Source of the DNA: Caryophanales bacterium UBA4100
GTDB lineage: Bacteria; Bacillota; Bacilli; Paenibacillales; UBA4045
Assembly: GCA_002383285.1 (NCBI GenBank)
Contig: DFXU01000007.1
Location: 273-64,272 of the forward strand
Direction of reading: 5' to 3'
Length of the DNA: 64,000 bases
Program-made: the position numbers and the translations under genes
Notes under the pieces: generated by a model
Database searches by the model: none
What the model was told of the DNA's origin: nothing
The model's input: only the letters and a program-made list of their open reading frames with translations
Part shown: positions 36,723-45,976 of the stretch, in pieces
Numbering within the stretch: position 1 is the stretch's first letter
Layout of the letters: every line of letters starts with the position of its first letter

Positions 36723-37490
36723 CTAGACGTATCCGTTAGCTAACCATCCGCCATCAACCTTCAGAATGGTCCCCGTGACATAATTCGAATCCGCCGTGGC
36801 TAAGAATAATGCAGGTCCAACTAAATCTTCGACCTCTCCTAGGCGCCCTGCCGGAATTCGTGCTATCATTCGCTCTGGTTTGTGGACACCCTTACTAATT
36901 AAATCTTGAACGATTTCCGTACGGATAAATCCGGGGCTTATCGCATTCACTTGTATATTATGCTTAGCCCATTCAACACCCAAATTCTGCGTTAATTGCA
37001 TAACGCCCCCTTTACTCGCTGCATATGCAGCTCTCTCAGGTATAGCTGCATGCGCAACGATAGATGTAATATTAATCATTTTCCCACCTTCACCACGTTC
37101 GATCATATGTGCACCAACCTTCTGACAGCAGAGGAATGTTCCGTCCAGATTTATGCGTAAACACTTATGCCAATTTTCCAAGGATAGCGATTCTGATGGA
37201 GAAACCATTGTGATCCCTGCACAGTTAGCCAGTATGTCAATTTTGCCGAACGCTTTCACTGATTCATCGACAATGCGTTGTACATCTGACTCACTACCCA
37301 CATCAGCTTCAATGGTTAGAACTGAAGATGTTGTATTCCCGCGGATCCATGCTTCCTGCTCTTTCAATTGAGACAATGTGCGACTTATCAATACGATATG
37401 TGCACCCTCTCTTGCGAAACCACGAGCCATCGCACCCCCAATCCCTCTTCCACTTCCTGTAACAACTGCAACTTTCCCTTGTAATCTCAT
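36723..37490 (-). CDS. Short-chain dehydrogenase/reductase
   Basis: The 255-residue SDR has the cofactor motif TGSGRGIGGAMA (11-22), LANCAGI in place of NNAG, the catalytic Ser in NITSIVAHAAIPERA and YAASKGG (Tyr-Lys), and a C-terminal VTGTILKVDGGW. Arg-containing RGIGG and SRT after the second strand suggest NADP preference. It overlaps the GntR regulator gene by 4 bases, so the regulator probably controls it. Substrate unknown; it resembles gluconate 5-dehydrogenase or FabG-like enzymes. Confidence 0.88.
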   Translation of the reverse strand: MRLQGKVAVVTGSGRGIGGAMARGFAREGAHIVLISRTLSQLKEQEAWIRGNTTSSVLTIEADVGSESDVQRIVDESVKAFGKIDILANCAGITMVSPSESLSLENWHKCLRINLDGTFLCCQKVGAHMIERGEGGKMINITSIVAHAAIPERAAYAASKGGVMQLTQNLGVEWAKHNIQVNAISPGFIRTEIVQDLISKGVHKPERMIARIPAGRLGEVEDLVGPALFLATADSNYVTGTILKVDGGWLANGYV

Positions 37491-38227
37491 TTATCTTCTC
37501 TCCATTCTACTGAATTTCTGATGTTTCTAAGAAAATATTGTGGATGAACCTTACGAATTTCTGGGAACTCATGATTTAATTTACCCAAATGGTCATCCAA
37601 AAGCTGAGCGGTTCGTTCCTCATTATTAGCTTCAATTGCCGCAAAAATCTCCACATGCTCATCAACAATACGATGCATGTGATGGTATTCCTCTAACAGC
37701 ATATATCGAAGGCGATTTAAATGTCCGCGCATATGATATACGACCTGAAGTAGGGTATCGTTATTAGCTAATCCCAGAATAATGCGGTGAAACGTCTCGT
37801 CCAGTTGTAGAAATAAGGCAGCGTTATTATTATCAGCGGCAGCTCGTTGGTCCCGTATTGAATGCAGGATAAGTTGCTTTGTTAGCTTCTGATTATGCTC
37901 ATCCCATACCCGTGCAGCGATACGGAAGGCGCCAAGCTCCAGCTGTGCTTGAATGAAGCGTGTCTCCAGCACCTTGCGTTCCGACACATAGGTAACAAGC
38001 GTACCCCGCTGTGGTAAAACCTCAAGTAATTGCTCATTTACCAAGCTGCGGATGGCTTCGCGGATAGGCGTTCTGCTTACCCCAAGTGATTCTGCAAGTT
38101 CATTCTCATAGATCATTTGACCTGGCTTGAGCTTCAGGCAAATAATCGCTTCACGAACTGCATCATAAACTTGTGTACTTAACGGCTTTGAAGCATCATT
38201 CGGTGCGGGTAATGTGAGAAAATCCAA
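37487..38227 (-). CDS. GntR-family regulator, FadR subfamily (FCD domain)
   Basis: The 246-residue regulator has a winged-helix N-terminus (LSTQVYDAVREAIICLKLKPGQMIYENELAESLGVSRTPIREAIR, read in parts) and an all-helical FCD domain with a metal-binding pattern including DETFHRIILGLANN and the later HMHRIVDEHVEIFAAI. The TTG start follows AGGAGGTGATCTTAT. A matching palindrome lies upstream, suggesting autoregulation with the coupled SDR. Confidence 0.9.
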   Translation of the reverse strand: MDFLTLPAPNDASKPLSTQVYDAVREAIICLKLKPGQMIYENELAESLGVSRTPIREAIRSLVNEQLLEVLPQRGTLVTYVSERKVLETRFIQAQLELGAFRIAARVWDEHNQKLTKQLILHSIRDQRAAADNNNAALFLQLDETFHRIILGLANNDTLLQVVYHMRGHLNRLRYMLLEEYHHMHRIVDEHVEIFAAIEANNEERTAQLLDDHLGKLNHEFPEIRKVHPQYFLRNIRNSVEWREDK

Positions 38228-38268
38228 ATAAGATCACCTCCTACCTACATTAATATCATACTTACATA

Positions 38269-38280
38269 CTTGTATACAAG
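38269..38280 (-). promoter_or_regulatory. Putative operator of the GntR/SDR pair
   Basis: The perfect 12-bp palindrome CTTGTATACAAG matches the TTGTATACAA-type sites bound by FCD-class GntR regulators. It overlaps a plausible -35 (TTGTAT, with TATTAA 18 bases downstream), so binding would repress the operon. Confidence 0.65.
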
Positions 38281-38316
38281 CACTTTGTTGGTCAATGCCA
38301 TTCGAAGCAGACAAAA

Positions 38317-38368
38317 TAAAAAAGCCCAGGATGATATTCCTTTATCAGGATATACCAGCCATAGGGCT
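38317..38368 (-). terminator. Intrinsic terminator after the GNAT gene
   Basis: On the minus strand AGCCC (38368-38364) pairs with GGGCT (38327-38323), with an inner ATATCC/GGAATAT helix, followed by TTTTTTATTTT. It separates the GNAT gene from the GntR/SDR operon. Confidence 0.85.
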
Positions 38369-38392
38369 GAAACATAGAGTTAGAATCTCGTA

Positions 38393-38818
38393 TTAATCTT
38401 CATGGGTATCATACGTGCATTCGAACCGCTCTACACCTGGATATTTCTCTCCAAGGCTAACAACAGTAAATCCCACATTCCGATAGAAGTCTACGGCATC
38501 TTGATCTGTCTCTGCGAATAATCGATTCGGCTTCTTCATTTCGATTAATTCAACCAAGAGTCCTCTCCCATAGCCCAGACCTCGAAAGTTCGGTTGAACA
38601 GACAGATGGAGAATCTCAAGAATTGCCCCCTCCATCATCTGGACACCGACTATGCCAATATATACATCGTCGACTTCATAAGCATATATTTCGGAATTAT
38701 CATTCGACTGATAGGCATTAATTGTATGTATGAGCCTGCTCTCATCTGGAAAAATCGAATATGAAAGCAATTCTTTGAACTCACTTTCAAGTAATCTAGA
38801 TTTAATCTCAACAAACAT
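38393..38818 (-). CDS. GNAT-family N-acetyltransferase
   Basis: The 141-residue protein shows the GNAT core: VGVQMMEGAILEILHLSVQPNFRGLGYGRGLL, with the acetyl-CoA pyrophosphate motif RGLGYG, then AETDQDAVDFYRNVGF. Substrate unknown. It is divergent from glpX and shares the intergenic region with it. Confidence 0.87.
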   Translation of the reverse strand: MFVEIKSRLLESEFKELLSYSIFPDESRLIHTINAYQSNDNSEIYAYEVDDVYIGIVGVQMMEGAILEILHLSVQPNFRGLGYGRGLLVELIEMKKPNRLFAETDQDAVDFYRNVGFTVVSLGEKYPGVERFECTYDTHED

Positions 38819-38878
38819 TTCAAATCACTCCCTTATATCGATATTGTATGGCAATTGAATAAGCCTTTCAACTTTATG

Positions 38879-38908
38879 TTGTAATTTAAATAGTACATAC
38901 TATATATT
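38879..38908 (+). promoter_or_regulatory. Probable promoter of glpX
   Basis: TTGTAA (38879-38884) and TATATT (38903-38908) are 18 bases apart. The very A/T-rich surroundings also allow TATATA at 38901-38906, so the exact boxes are uncertain. Confidence 0.45.
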
Positions 38909-38944
38909 ATATATAACGTCATATATAAAATTGGAGTGGTAATC

Positions 38945-39907
38945 ATGGAGAGAGAATTAGCCTTAGAAATCGTTAGAGTTACTGAATTAGCCGCACTTGC
39001 ATCCGCACCTTGGATGGGTCGTGGAGATAAGAATAGCGCAGATGGTGCCGCCGTAACCGCCATGAGGGCTATGTTCGATACCGTATCGATTCGTGGTACT
39101 GTTGTTATTGGCGAAGGCGAAATGGACGAGGCACCTATGCTTTACATTGGCGAGCAGGTAGGTAGCTTGAATGGACGTGAGGTTGATGTTGCTGTTGATC
39201 CCCTCGAAGGTACTGAATTAGTCGCCAAAGGACTAGATAATGCGATGGCCGTAGTTGCTGTTGCTGATAAAGGGAGCCTATTACATGCTCCAGATATGTA
39301 TATGGAGAAGTTAGCGGGAGGACCTCTGTTAGTTGGTCACCTTAACCTAGACGATCCACTTGAACTCACGCTAGAGAAGACAGCGAGGCTATTACATAAG
39401 AAAATCAGTGACTTAACCGTGATGATTCTTGATCGGGACAGACATGAAGAGCAAGTGAAGATTTTACGTCGTGTAGGTGTACGAATCAAATTTCTAATCG
39501 CTAACGATGTAGCGGGTGCCATTGCACCAGCAATCCCCGAAACGGGTATTGACCTTTATGTCGGCTCTGGAGGTGCACCAGAAGGCGTCCTCGCAGCAGC
39601 AGCATTACGTTGCTTAGGAGGAGAATTCCAAGGTCGTCTCCTTCCAGCTGGCCCCGCTGATATTGAACGCTGCTCAACAATGGGACTTACTGATCCGCAT
39701 CGCATTCTGAATATGGATGATCTTGTAGGTACTGGTGATGTCATCTTCGCAGCTACCGGTATTACGCCTGGCGCATTCTTGGATGGAGTTACTTACTTAG
39801 CGGACCAACGAGCAGAAACCCATTCTATTGTTATGCGAGCAGCCACGCGCACCGTTCGTTTCATTAAGGCTTCGCATTATTTGCCGAATAAACCATTATT
39901 GCGTTGA
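38945..39907 (+). CDS. glpX: Fructose-1,6-bisphosphatase class II
   Basis: GlpX hydrolyses fructose-1,6-bisphosphate in gluconeogenesis. The 320-residue protein starts MERELALEIVRVTELAALAS and contains GRGDKNSADGAAV, VIGEGEMDEAPML, AVDPLEGTELVAKGL and GSGGAPEGVLAAAALRCLGG, which are the lithium-sensitive Mg-dependent phosphatase motifs. The ATG follows GGAGTGG. Confidence 0.96.
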   Translation: MERELALEIVRVTELAALASAPWMGRGDKNSADGAAVTAMRAMFDTVSIRGTVVIGEGEMDEAPMLYIGEQVGSLNGREVDVAVDPLEGTELVAKGLDNAMAVVAVADKGSLLHAPDMYMEKLAGGPLLVGHLNLDDPLELTLEKTARLLHKKISDLTVMILDRDRHEEQVKILRRVGVRIKFLIANDVAGAIAPAIPETGIDLYVGSGGAPEGVLAAAALRCLGGEFQGRLLPAGPADIERCSTMGLTDPHRILNMDDLVGTGDVIFAATGITPGAFLDGVTYLADQRAETHSIVMRAATRTVRFIKASHYLPNKPLLR

Positions 39908-39969
39908 AATTAATAACACATATCCGAAGTTAAAAATGGCTTATTGCGCGAAGATTTGTTACCATAGTA

Positions 39970-40485
39970 ATGGTGAATTTATTGAGAAAACTATCTAGAA
40001 TGCTTAAATATAAATTAATTCAACTTTTACGTATAAGGACAGGAGCCCAACAGGTAGCTCTTGGTTTTGTAACTGGTTTTTTCCCATGCTGGTTCCCTAC
40101 CTTTGGTGCGGGTGCAGCACTGTCAATCGGTATCACCAAATTAATAAAGGGCAATATTGTGGCGTCCATAATATCAGCAGCCTTGGGTTCTATTCTATGG
40201 CCAGTGTTGTTCTTAATGAACTTTAAGGTCGGTAAAATCTGGAGGGCATGGGCGGATACACAGACGATTGTAGCAGATAGTAACATTGACATTGTAGAAG
40301 TTGAATATATCGAAACCATCGATAGCATTAATGAATGGAGCACAATGGGCATTGACTTTCTTGTCGGTTCTATAATTAACAGTTTATTGTTCACAATATT
40401 AGGCTACTTTATTATCAGGTTCATCTTAGACCATTATCGCCACAGTCTCCTGAGGCTTATTAGAAATAAAGGTAAATCATTCTGA
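39970..40485 (+). CDS. DUF2062 membrane protein
   Basis: The 171-residue protein has a basic N-terminus (LLRKLSRMLKYKLIQLLRIR), then two hydrophobic blocks typical of DUF2062: ALGFVTGFFPCWFPTFGAGAAL and IISAALGSILWPVLFLMNF, then a C-terminal helix FLVGSIINSLLFTILGYFII. Function unknown. No strong ribosome site is visible before the ATG. A GTG three bases on is equally possible. The stop lies inside the terminator stem. Confidence 0.83.
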   Translation: MVNLLRKLSRMLKYKLIQLLRIRTGAQQVALGFVTGFFPCWFPTFGAGAALSIGITKLIKGNIVASIISAALGSILWPVLFLMNFKVGKIWRAWADTQTIVADSNIDIVEVEYIETIDSINEWSTMGIDFLVGSIINSLLFTILGYFIIRFILDHYRHSLLRLIRNKGKSF

Positions 40486-40513
40486 CATCAGAATTTCAGA
40501 ATGATTTACCTTT
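40468..40513. terminator. Bidirectional terminator between convergent genes
   Basis: Perfect 17-bp stem: aaaggtaaatcattctg (40468-40484) with 40497-40513, 12-base loop. It serves the DUF2062 gene and the convergent SpoVIF-like gene that ends at 40520. Confidence 0.85.
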
Positions 40514-40519
40514 GCAGTT

Positions 40520-40807
40520 TCACCTAAACATCCCCCAAAGCTTTATTAAATGAAATGTATTGTTCGGATCGATTTTCTGATCAAGAATAAATTGAATAAG
40601 CTGACCCAGCTGGTGCTCTGTCAGCTTCTCATCTAATACCTTTGCGGTCTGGATAGTAAGCTTACGAACTCGATTCCGATCTTGTAAATCTTGCTTCGTA
40701 ATGTCAGCCAAAACCATCTTTACCCGTTCTTTAACGACGGGATTCTTCATCTTGAGTTTAATCCGTTGGACAAATTCTTGATTGATTCCATACCTCTGGT
40801 ATGCCAC
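40520..40807 (-). CDS. Stage VI sporulation protein F-like
   Basis: The 95-residue protein (INQEFVQRIKLKMKNPVVKERVK followed by ITKQDLQDRNRVRKLTIQ and QLIQFILDQKIDP) matches my recollection of the SpoVIF family, spore coat-associated proteins in Bacillus. The GTG start follows GGAGGTGACCTTAC. It lies downstream of recG, separated by about 87 bases. Confidence 0.78.
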   Translation of the reverse strand: MAYQRYGINQEFVQRIKLKMKNPVVKERVKMVLADITKQDLQDRNRVRKLTIQTAKVLDEKLTEHQLGQLIQFILDQKIDPNNTFHLIKLWGMFR

Positions 40808-40894
40808 GTAAGGTCACCTCCGTTTCATCATCACCATTAGCCTATGATTAGGAATAACCTTATGTGACTTTATTTTTCCAGCCTTTTTTTGTCA

Positions 40895-42949
40895 CTAGTC
40901 TATACTCTTGTTCTCGAACACTTGCTCTCTCTGCAGATATGCGTGTATATCGGAGTAGTTTAGTCCCGTCCAGAAATCAGATTGATTTAGGAGTGTTGCT
41001 ACATCATCTCGTGCTGTTTCAAGAATTTGAAAATCAGTAAGAATATTCGCTACCTTAAAGTCGGGCATTCCACTCTGCTTCGTTCCGAAGAAATCTCCTG
41101 GGCCCCTTAGCTCCAGATCACGTCTGGAAATCTCAAAGCCATCATTCGTCTCAGTCATAACTTGGAGCCGTTCCTCAGCGATTTCCGATTTAGGGTCAGA
41201 TATGAGTATACAGTACGATTGATGAACTCCTCTCCCAACACGACCTCGCAATTGATGAAGCTGTGATAAACCAAATCGATCAGCATCATATATAACCATT
41301 ACAGTCGCATTAGGCACATCAACCCCAACCTCTATAACCGTTGTGGAAACCAATACATCAAGCTGACCGGCAGCATATGCTTTCATCACATTCTCTTTCT
41401 CATTTACGGACATTCTTCCGTGAAGTAAACCTACTTGTATCTTTGGTTCGAGTAGATGTTGAAGCTGTTGATGGACATCCATCGCATTCTGTACATCGAG
41501 CTTCTCTGACTCTTCAATAAGCGGACAGATCACATACGACTGACGTTTCTCCTCAGCTTCACGACGAATAAAACCGATCACACGGCTTAGCATGTCGTGA
41601 TGAACAGTGTACGTCTTAATCGGTATTCTCCCAATTGGAAGCTCGTTAAGTGTGGATACATCCATATCACCAAATGCTGAGATCGCTAATGTACGTGGGA
41701 TTGGTGTAGCCGTCATCGTTAATACATCTGGATTCATCCCTTTACGACGTAATATACTACGCTGCTGCACACCGAAGCGATGCTGCTCATCCACAACTAC
41801 AAGTCCGAGATTACGGAAGTATACATCCTCCTGGATCAGTGCATGTGTACCCACTACGATGTGCGTTAAACCCATCTGCAAGGATGAAATCATCTCTCTA
41901 CGTGCACGAGCACCTAAGCTTCCTGTGAGCAAACCTACTTGAATTCCATATGGAGATAAGAGCTTGTCCAACGATCTCGTATGTTGCTCTGCTAATATCT
42001 CCGTCGGAACCATTAGGGCTCCCTGTAATCCTGCAGTCCAAGTAGCGAATAAGCCAATCGCTGCTACAATGGTCTTACCAGCACCAACATCCCCCTGTAG
42101 TAAACGATTCATCGTATGTACGCTTTGAATATCCTTCAGAATTTCAGCTACAACTAGCTTCTGAGAGTTTGTCAGCTTGAATGGCAATGATTTTACAAAA
42201 GCTCGAATACGTACGATATCTATACATTGGGCAATACCGTCAGCTCTCTTCTTCGTAACTGCACGGAATGCTTGCAGCTTGAGCTGGAATAAGAAAAATT
42301 CTTCATAGACAATCGTGTACCGAGCCTGTGTACCTATCTCTGTCTCTTCTGGATGATGAATAGCGTGAATGGCATTCTTCCGAGACAGTAAGTTCCGCTT
42401 TATTACGATTTGTTCAGGTATAATTTCCGAGATAAACTCACCAAATTGTACAAGTCCTTGTTGGATCGTCTTCCTCATCCAGCCTTGAGTAATTGTCCCA
42501 CCTATCGAATAAACCGGCTGTACTGTACCCGATTTCATGCTATGCGCACCGACAAATTCTGATTCACTCACCGTCATTTGCCGTCGTTGTTGATCCCACT
42601 TCCCAGTTAGAACAATCTCACGTCCAGACTGTAGCTGCTCCTTCAGATAATGTCGATTAAACCATACAGCACTGACCAGCATGTGATCGATCATGACCTT
42701 ACAAGTTAAACGTGACTTCTTGAAGCCCCATACCTGTAACACAGGCTCACTGTAGAGCATTCCGACAACGGTTACCTTCTCACCACTCTTCACATCTGCA
42801 AGAGAACGGATACGATAATCCTCATATCGATAAGGGTAGTACTCCAGTAGATCCAACACCGTACTAATTCCGAATGCTTCTAACTCCTTCGCCTTCTGTG
42901 GTCCTATGGACTTAACAGAACGCACAGGCAGCTGATGTAATTCACTCAT
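40895..42949 (-). CDS. recG: ATP-dependent DNA helicase RecG
   Basis: RecG remodels stalled replication forks and Holliday junctions. The 684-residue protein has an N-terminal wedge/OB domain (DYRIRSLADVKSGEKVTVVG), Walker A LLQGDVGAGKTIVAA near 288-302, the DEQH box VVVDEQHRFGVQQR, TATPIPRTLA, and the C-terminal ATVMVIYDADRFGLSQLHQLRGRVGRG. The start overlaps the degV stop (ATGA). Confidence 0.97.
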   Translation of the reverse strand: MSELHQLPVRSVKSIGPQKAKELEAFGISTVLDLLEYYPYRYEDYRIRSLADVKSGEKVTVVGMLYSEPVLQVWGFKKSRLTCKVMIDHMLVSAVWFNRHYLKEQLQSGREIVLTGKWDQQRRQMTVSESEFVGAHSMKSGTVQPVYSIGGTITQGWMRKTIQQGLVQFGEFISEIIPEQIVIKRNLLSRKNAIHAIHHPEETEIGTQARYTIVYEEFFLFQLKLQAFRAVTKKRADGIAQCIDIVRIRAFVKSLPFKLTNSQKLVVAEILKDIQSVHTMNRLLQGDVGAGKTIVAAIGLFATWTAGLQGALMVPTEILAEQHTRSLDKLLSPYGIQVGLLTGSLGARARREMISSLQMGLTHIVVGTHALIQEDVYFRNLGLVVVDEQHRFGVQQRSILRRKGMNPDVLTMTATPIPRTLAISAFGDMDVSTLNELPIGRIPIKTYTVHHDMLSRVIGFIRREAEEKRQSYVICPLIEESEKLDVQNAMDVHQQLQHLLEPKIQVGLLHGRMSVNEKENVMKAYAAGQLDVLVSTTVIEVGVDVPNATVMVIYDADRFGLSQLHQLRGRVGRGVHQSYCILISDPKSEIAEERLQVMTETNDGFEISRRDLELRGPGDFFGTKQSGMPDFKVANILTDFQILETARDDVATLLNQSDFWTGLNYSDIHAYLQREQVFENKSID

Positions 42950-43806
42950 GTGGCAGGAGTAACGAACACGGCAAGTGTTCCTGGACCAGTATGAGTCCCT
43001 ATAACAGGACCAAGGTCAGTATAAGAATGTTGGTTAACTTGGAATTGTTCATTGATTAAATGATATATCTCTTCAGCACCATCCCTCGATTGAGAATGCC
43101 CGATACCTACATTAATCCGCTGTCCTTCAAAATCCTTCTGTAGTAACTCTATAATGCGTTTCACTGCTTTCTTATGTCCTCGCACTTTATCGACCGAATC
43201 CACTTCTCCTCCATCATCAAGAGTTAAGATTGGTTTAATATTAAGCAGTGATCCGAACATGGCTGATGCCTTTCCAATACGTCCACCTTTATACAAATAT
43301 TCAAGCGTATCTAATATAAAATAAATTCGGGTTTTATTCCGGAGATCCTGCACTAAAGCTTGGATTTCATCCACACTCTTACCGGCTTGTGCAGCTTCTG
43401 CAGCGGCAATAACGAGTAAGCCAAGACCATAACAAGCGCTCTTAGAATCCACTAAAACTACATTAGTTTGATTATCTAGCAGTGACTTCGCGAGCATAGC
43501 AGACTGATATGTACCACTAAGAGCAGATGAAAGATGTATAGATATCACACTCGTATCAGGCTGATCACATAATTCTTTGTATACCTCCATAAAATCAACA
43601 GGTGATGGCTGGGAAGTAGTTGGGAGCTCTTGGGATTGACTCAGCTTCGTATAAAATTCACTCGAGATAATATCTACACTATCAAGGAAGGTTTCTTTGC
43701 CAAAGTGAACCTTTAGCGGAACCATCCTTATACCTAACTTTTCTCTGATTTCTAGCGGTAAATCTGCCGTACTGTCTGTTACAATCTTGACTTGAGCCAA
43801 TTCCAC
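42946..43806 (-). CDS. DegV/FakB-family fatty-acid-binding protein
   Basis: The 286-residue protein starts with VKIVTDSTADLPLEIREKLGIRMVPL. It contains the family motifs TSQPSPVDF, ISIHLSSALSGTYQSA and DSKSACYGLGLLVIAAAE, and C-terminal IGTHTGPGTLAVF. FakB proteins present fatty acids to the kinase FakA. The gene directly upstream is the FakA-like yloV, so a complete fatty-acid kinase pair is likely. A TTG two codons later has better spacing to AAGGGG. Confidence 0.9.
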   Translation of the reverse strand: MELAQVKIVTDSTADLPLEIREKLGIRMVPLKVHFGKETFLDSVDIISSEFYTKLSQSQELPTTSQPSPVDFMEVYKELCDQPDTSVISIHLSSALSGTYQSAMLAKSLLDNQTNVVLVDSKSACYGLGLLVIAAAEAAQAGKSVDEIQALVQDLRNKTRIYFILDTLEYLYKGGRIGKASAMFGSLLNIKPILTLDDGGEVDSVDKVRGHKKAVKRIIELLQKDFEGQRINVGIGHSQSRDGAEEIYHLINEQFQVNQHSYTDLGPVIGTHTGPGTLAVFVTPAT

Positions 43807-43840
43807 ACACCCCTTTTCAATAATTGAAAAACGTGTAAAT

Positions 43841-45505
43841 TCACTCTACCGATATGATATAAGCGTACAAAGGTTGTCCACCTGAGTGAATTTCAAGTTC
43901 TGTATTCGGATAATTGTCCTCGATATGATTTTGAATCGCTTGTGTCCACTCTGAGCTGGCTTCTTCTCCATAGAATAGAGTAATCACCTCATCACCCCGT
44001 TCAATCATGCGATCAAGAAGCAATTCACTTACTTTCAGTGGATTAGGATCAGATGCAATGAGCTTATAATCCATCATTCCAAGGAAATCATGCTCGCGAA
44101 TTTCCAATTGATCAATCGTCGAATCACGAACCGCGAATGTAATGGAACCTGATTTAACCTGCTCCATCGCGGATATCATAGCTGCTACATTCTCTTCCAC
44201 ATCCGAGTTTTCATTAAAGGCGAGAATTGCCGAAAGTCCTTGTGGGATTGTTCTACTCGGAATAACAATCACTTCTTTGTCTGTAAGCTGTCCCGCTTGC
44301 TTAGCTGCAAGGATGATATTGGAATTATTAGGAAAAATATAAATCAAATCTGAGGGTATATGATTCACCGCTTGTAATAATTCCTCTGTGGAAGGATTCA
44401 TGGATTGTCCACCAGCAAGAATGCTATCTACCCCTAAGCTACTAAAAACATTACTTATTCCGTCACCCATTGCTACTGCTAATATCCCATACGATTTCTT
44501 AGGTGTTATTATCGGTGTAACCATTGGAGATTCGAAATGATTATCAGAGTCTAATATATGAGCGTGTTGTTCACGCATATTCTCAATCTTAATTCTGGTT
44601 AGATCACCAAACTGCATAGCATGATTCATAACCGTTCCCGGCTGTTCTGCATGAATATGGACTTTCACGAGATCATCATCGGATACAACTAACAAAGAAT
44701 CTCCTAGCTTCTCGAGCTCGTCGCGAAATAATAATTCATTAAATGGTGTCTTGTTATCGGACTTAAGACTAATAATGAACTCTGTACAATAACCATACTC
44801 AATATCCTCTGTTGCTATATGTGACTGTGCACTACTGGTCCGCTCAGTCATTATCGGAATAGGAATTTCCGACTTATTGATCAGACTACCACCTGTAAGT
44901 GCTTGTATAAAACCTGCGTAAATATAAACAAGTCCTTGTCCTCCAGCATCTACTACACCGACCTGCTTAAGAATAGGTAGCTGCTCTGGGGTATAATCTA
45001 GAGCTACTTGCGCGGCATGCTGCACATTCTGGAACAATTCTACAATATCGTCCGTCATACCAATAACCTCTGCACTTTGCTTGGCTGCCTGCTTGGATAC
45101 TGTGAGAATAGTTCCTTCAACAGGCTTAACCACCGCTTGGTATGCAGATTCAACACCTTGCAATAGGGCGTGGGATAGTTGTTGAATATTGGCTTCTGGA
45201 AGACCACTTACAGATTTTGCAAATCCTCGGAATAGCTGAGACAAGATGACGCCAGAATTCCCGCGTGCTCCTAACAACAGCCCTCTTGAAAGCGCTTCCG
45301 CAGATTGACCTAAATGGCTACTTGCTTTGGCTTTCATTTCCTGAATTCCGCTCTGTAATGTAAGGCTCATATTCGTACCTGTATCACCATCTGGTACGGG
45401 AAATACATTCAATGCATTGATATGAACTATGTTCTCCTGAAGTTTCTGGGCCCCTATCCATACCATGTTCAAAAAATCTGTTCCATCTAGGTAGTGTTTC
45501 AACAA
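43841..45505 (-). CDS. fakA: YloV/FakA-like DAK2-domain fatty-acid kinase subunit
   Basis: The protein has an N-terminal DhaL/DAK2 ATP-binding domain (NALNVFPVPDGDTGTNMSLTL, LLLGARGNSGVILSQLFRGF, DAGGQGLVYIYAGF) and a C-terminal DegV-like half (PSRTIPQGLSAILAFN). FakA phosphorylates FakB-bound fatty acids. I place the start at a TTG (45505), 8 bases after AGGGG. The ATG at 45523 overlaps no good site. In B. subtilis yloU lies upstream; here no yloU is present. Confidence 0.92.
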   Translation of the reverse strand: MLKHYLDGTDFLNMVWIGAQKLQENIVHINALNVFPVPDGDTGTNMSLTLQSGIQEMKAKASSHLGQSAEALSRGLLLGARGNSGVILSQLFRGFAKSVSGLPEANIQQLSHALLQGVESAYQAVVKPVEGTILTVSKQAAKQSAEVIGMTDDIVELFQNVQHAAQVALDYTPEQLPILKQVGVVDAGGQGLVYIYAGFIQALTGGSLINKSEIPIPIMTERTSSAQSHIATEDIEYGYCTEFIISLKSDNKTPFNELLFRDELEKLGDSLLVVSDDDLVKVHIHAEQPGTVMNHAMQFGDLTRIKIENMREQHAHILDSDNHFESPMVTPIITPKKSYGILAVAMGDGISNVFSSLGVDSILAGGQSMNPSTEELLQAVNHIPSDLIYIFPNNSNIILAAKQAGQLTDKEVIVIPSRTIPQGLSAILAFNENSDVEENVAAMISAMEQVKSGSITFAVRDSTIDQLEIREHDFLGMMDYKLIASDPNPLKVSELLLDRMIERGDEVITLFYGEEASSEWTQAIQNHIEDNYPNTELEIHSGGQPLYAYIISVE

Positions 45506-45620
45506 TGTATTTTCCCCTATCATAGCTTCATTTAGACTTAGTCACATTTTACTATATGTAAACGAATAATGAAATGGCTTTATCAAGATAACAGGTTTAA
45601 TGTCTTAATTTGCATTTTGA

Positions 45621-45650
45621 TTGACTGACATGAAGTAAGCATGATATTAT
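45621..45650 (+). promoter_or_regulatory. Promoter of rpmB
   Basis: TTGACT (45621-45626) and TATTAT (45645-45650) with an 18-base spacer on the plus strand, giving an 80-90 base leader before rpmB. Confidence 0.65.
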
Positions 45651-45733
45651 AGTAAAAGTGTGTTTCAATCAAGTTGATACATCCGTGCTGAGAGAGATCT
45701 TGCATATGGATTTAGTTTAAGGAGGTGTGTTAG

Positions 45734-45922
45734 ATGTCTCGCAAATGTTATATTACAGGTAGATCACCAAAAAGCGGCAATAACGTTTCTCATGCTAATA
45801 ACAAAACGAAACGTACTTGGGGAGTTAACGTTCAGAAAGTACGTATTATTGTAGACGGTAGACCGGTGAAGGTTTATGTCAGTACTCGTGCTTTGAAATC
45901 AGGTAAAGTGGTTCGCGCTTAG
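45734..45922 (+). CDS. rpmB: 50S ribosomal protein L28
   Basis: The 62-residue protein starts [20 protein letters not shown] and contains [17 protein letters not shown]. The ATG follows AAGGAGGTGTGTTAG. It is a single-gene unit with its own promoter and terminator, next to spoVM as in B. subtilis. This copy lacks the zinc CxxC pairs of the other L28 form. Confidence 0.97.
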   Translation: MSRKCYITGRSPKSGNNVSHANNKTKRTWGVNVQKVRIIVDGRPVKVYVSTRALKSGKVVRA

Positions 45923-45944
45923 CATTAATTATCTAACAAGAGTA

Positions 45945-45975
45945 AAAAGCACCCTATAGTGGTGCTTTTTTTTTC
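45945..45975 (+). terminator. Intrinsic terminator of rpmB
   Basis: aaaagcacc pairs with ggtgctttt around CTATAGT, followed by a long T-run (to 45974). Confidence 0.92.
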
Positions 45976-45976
45976 A

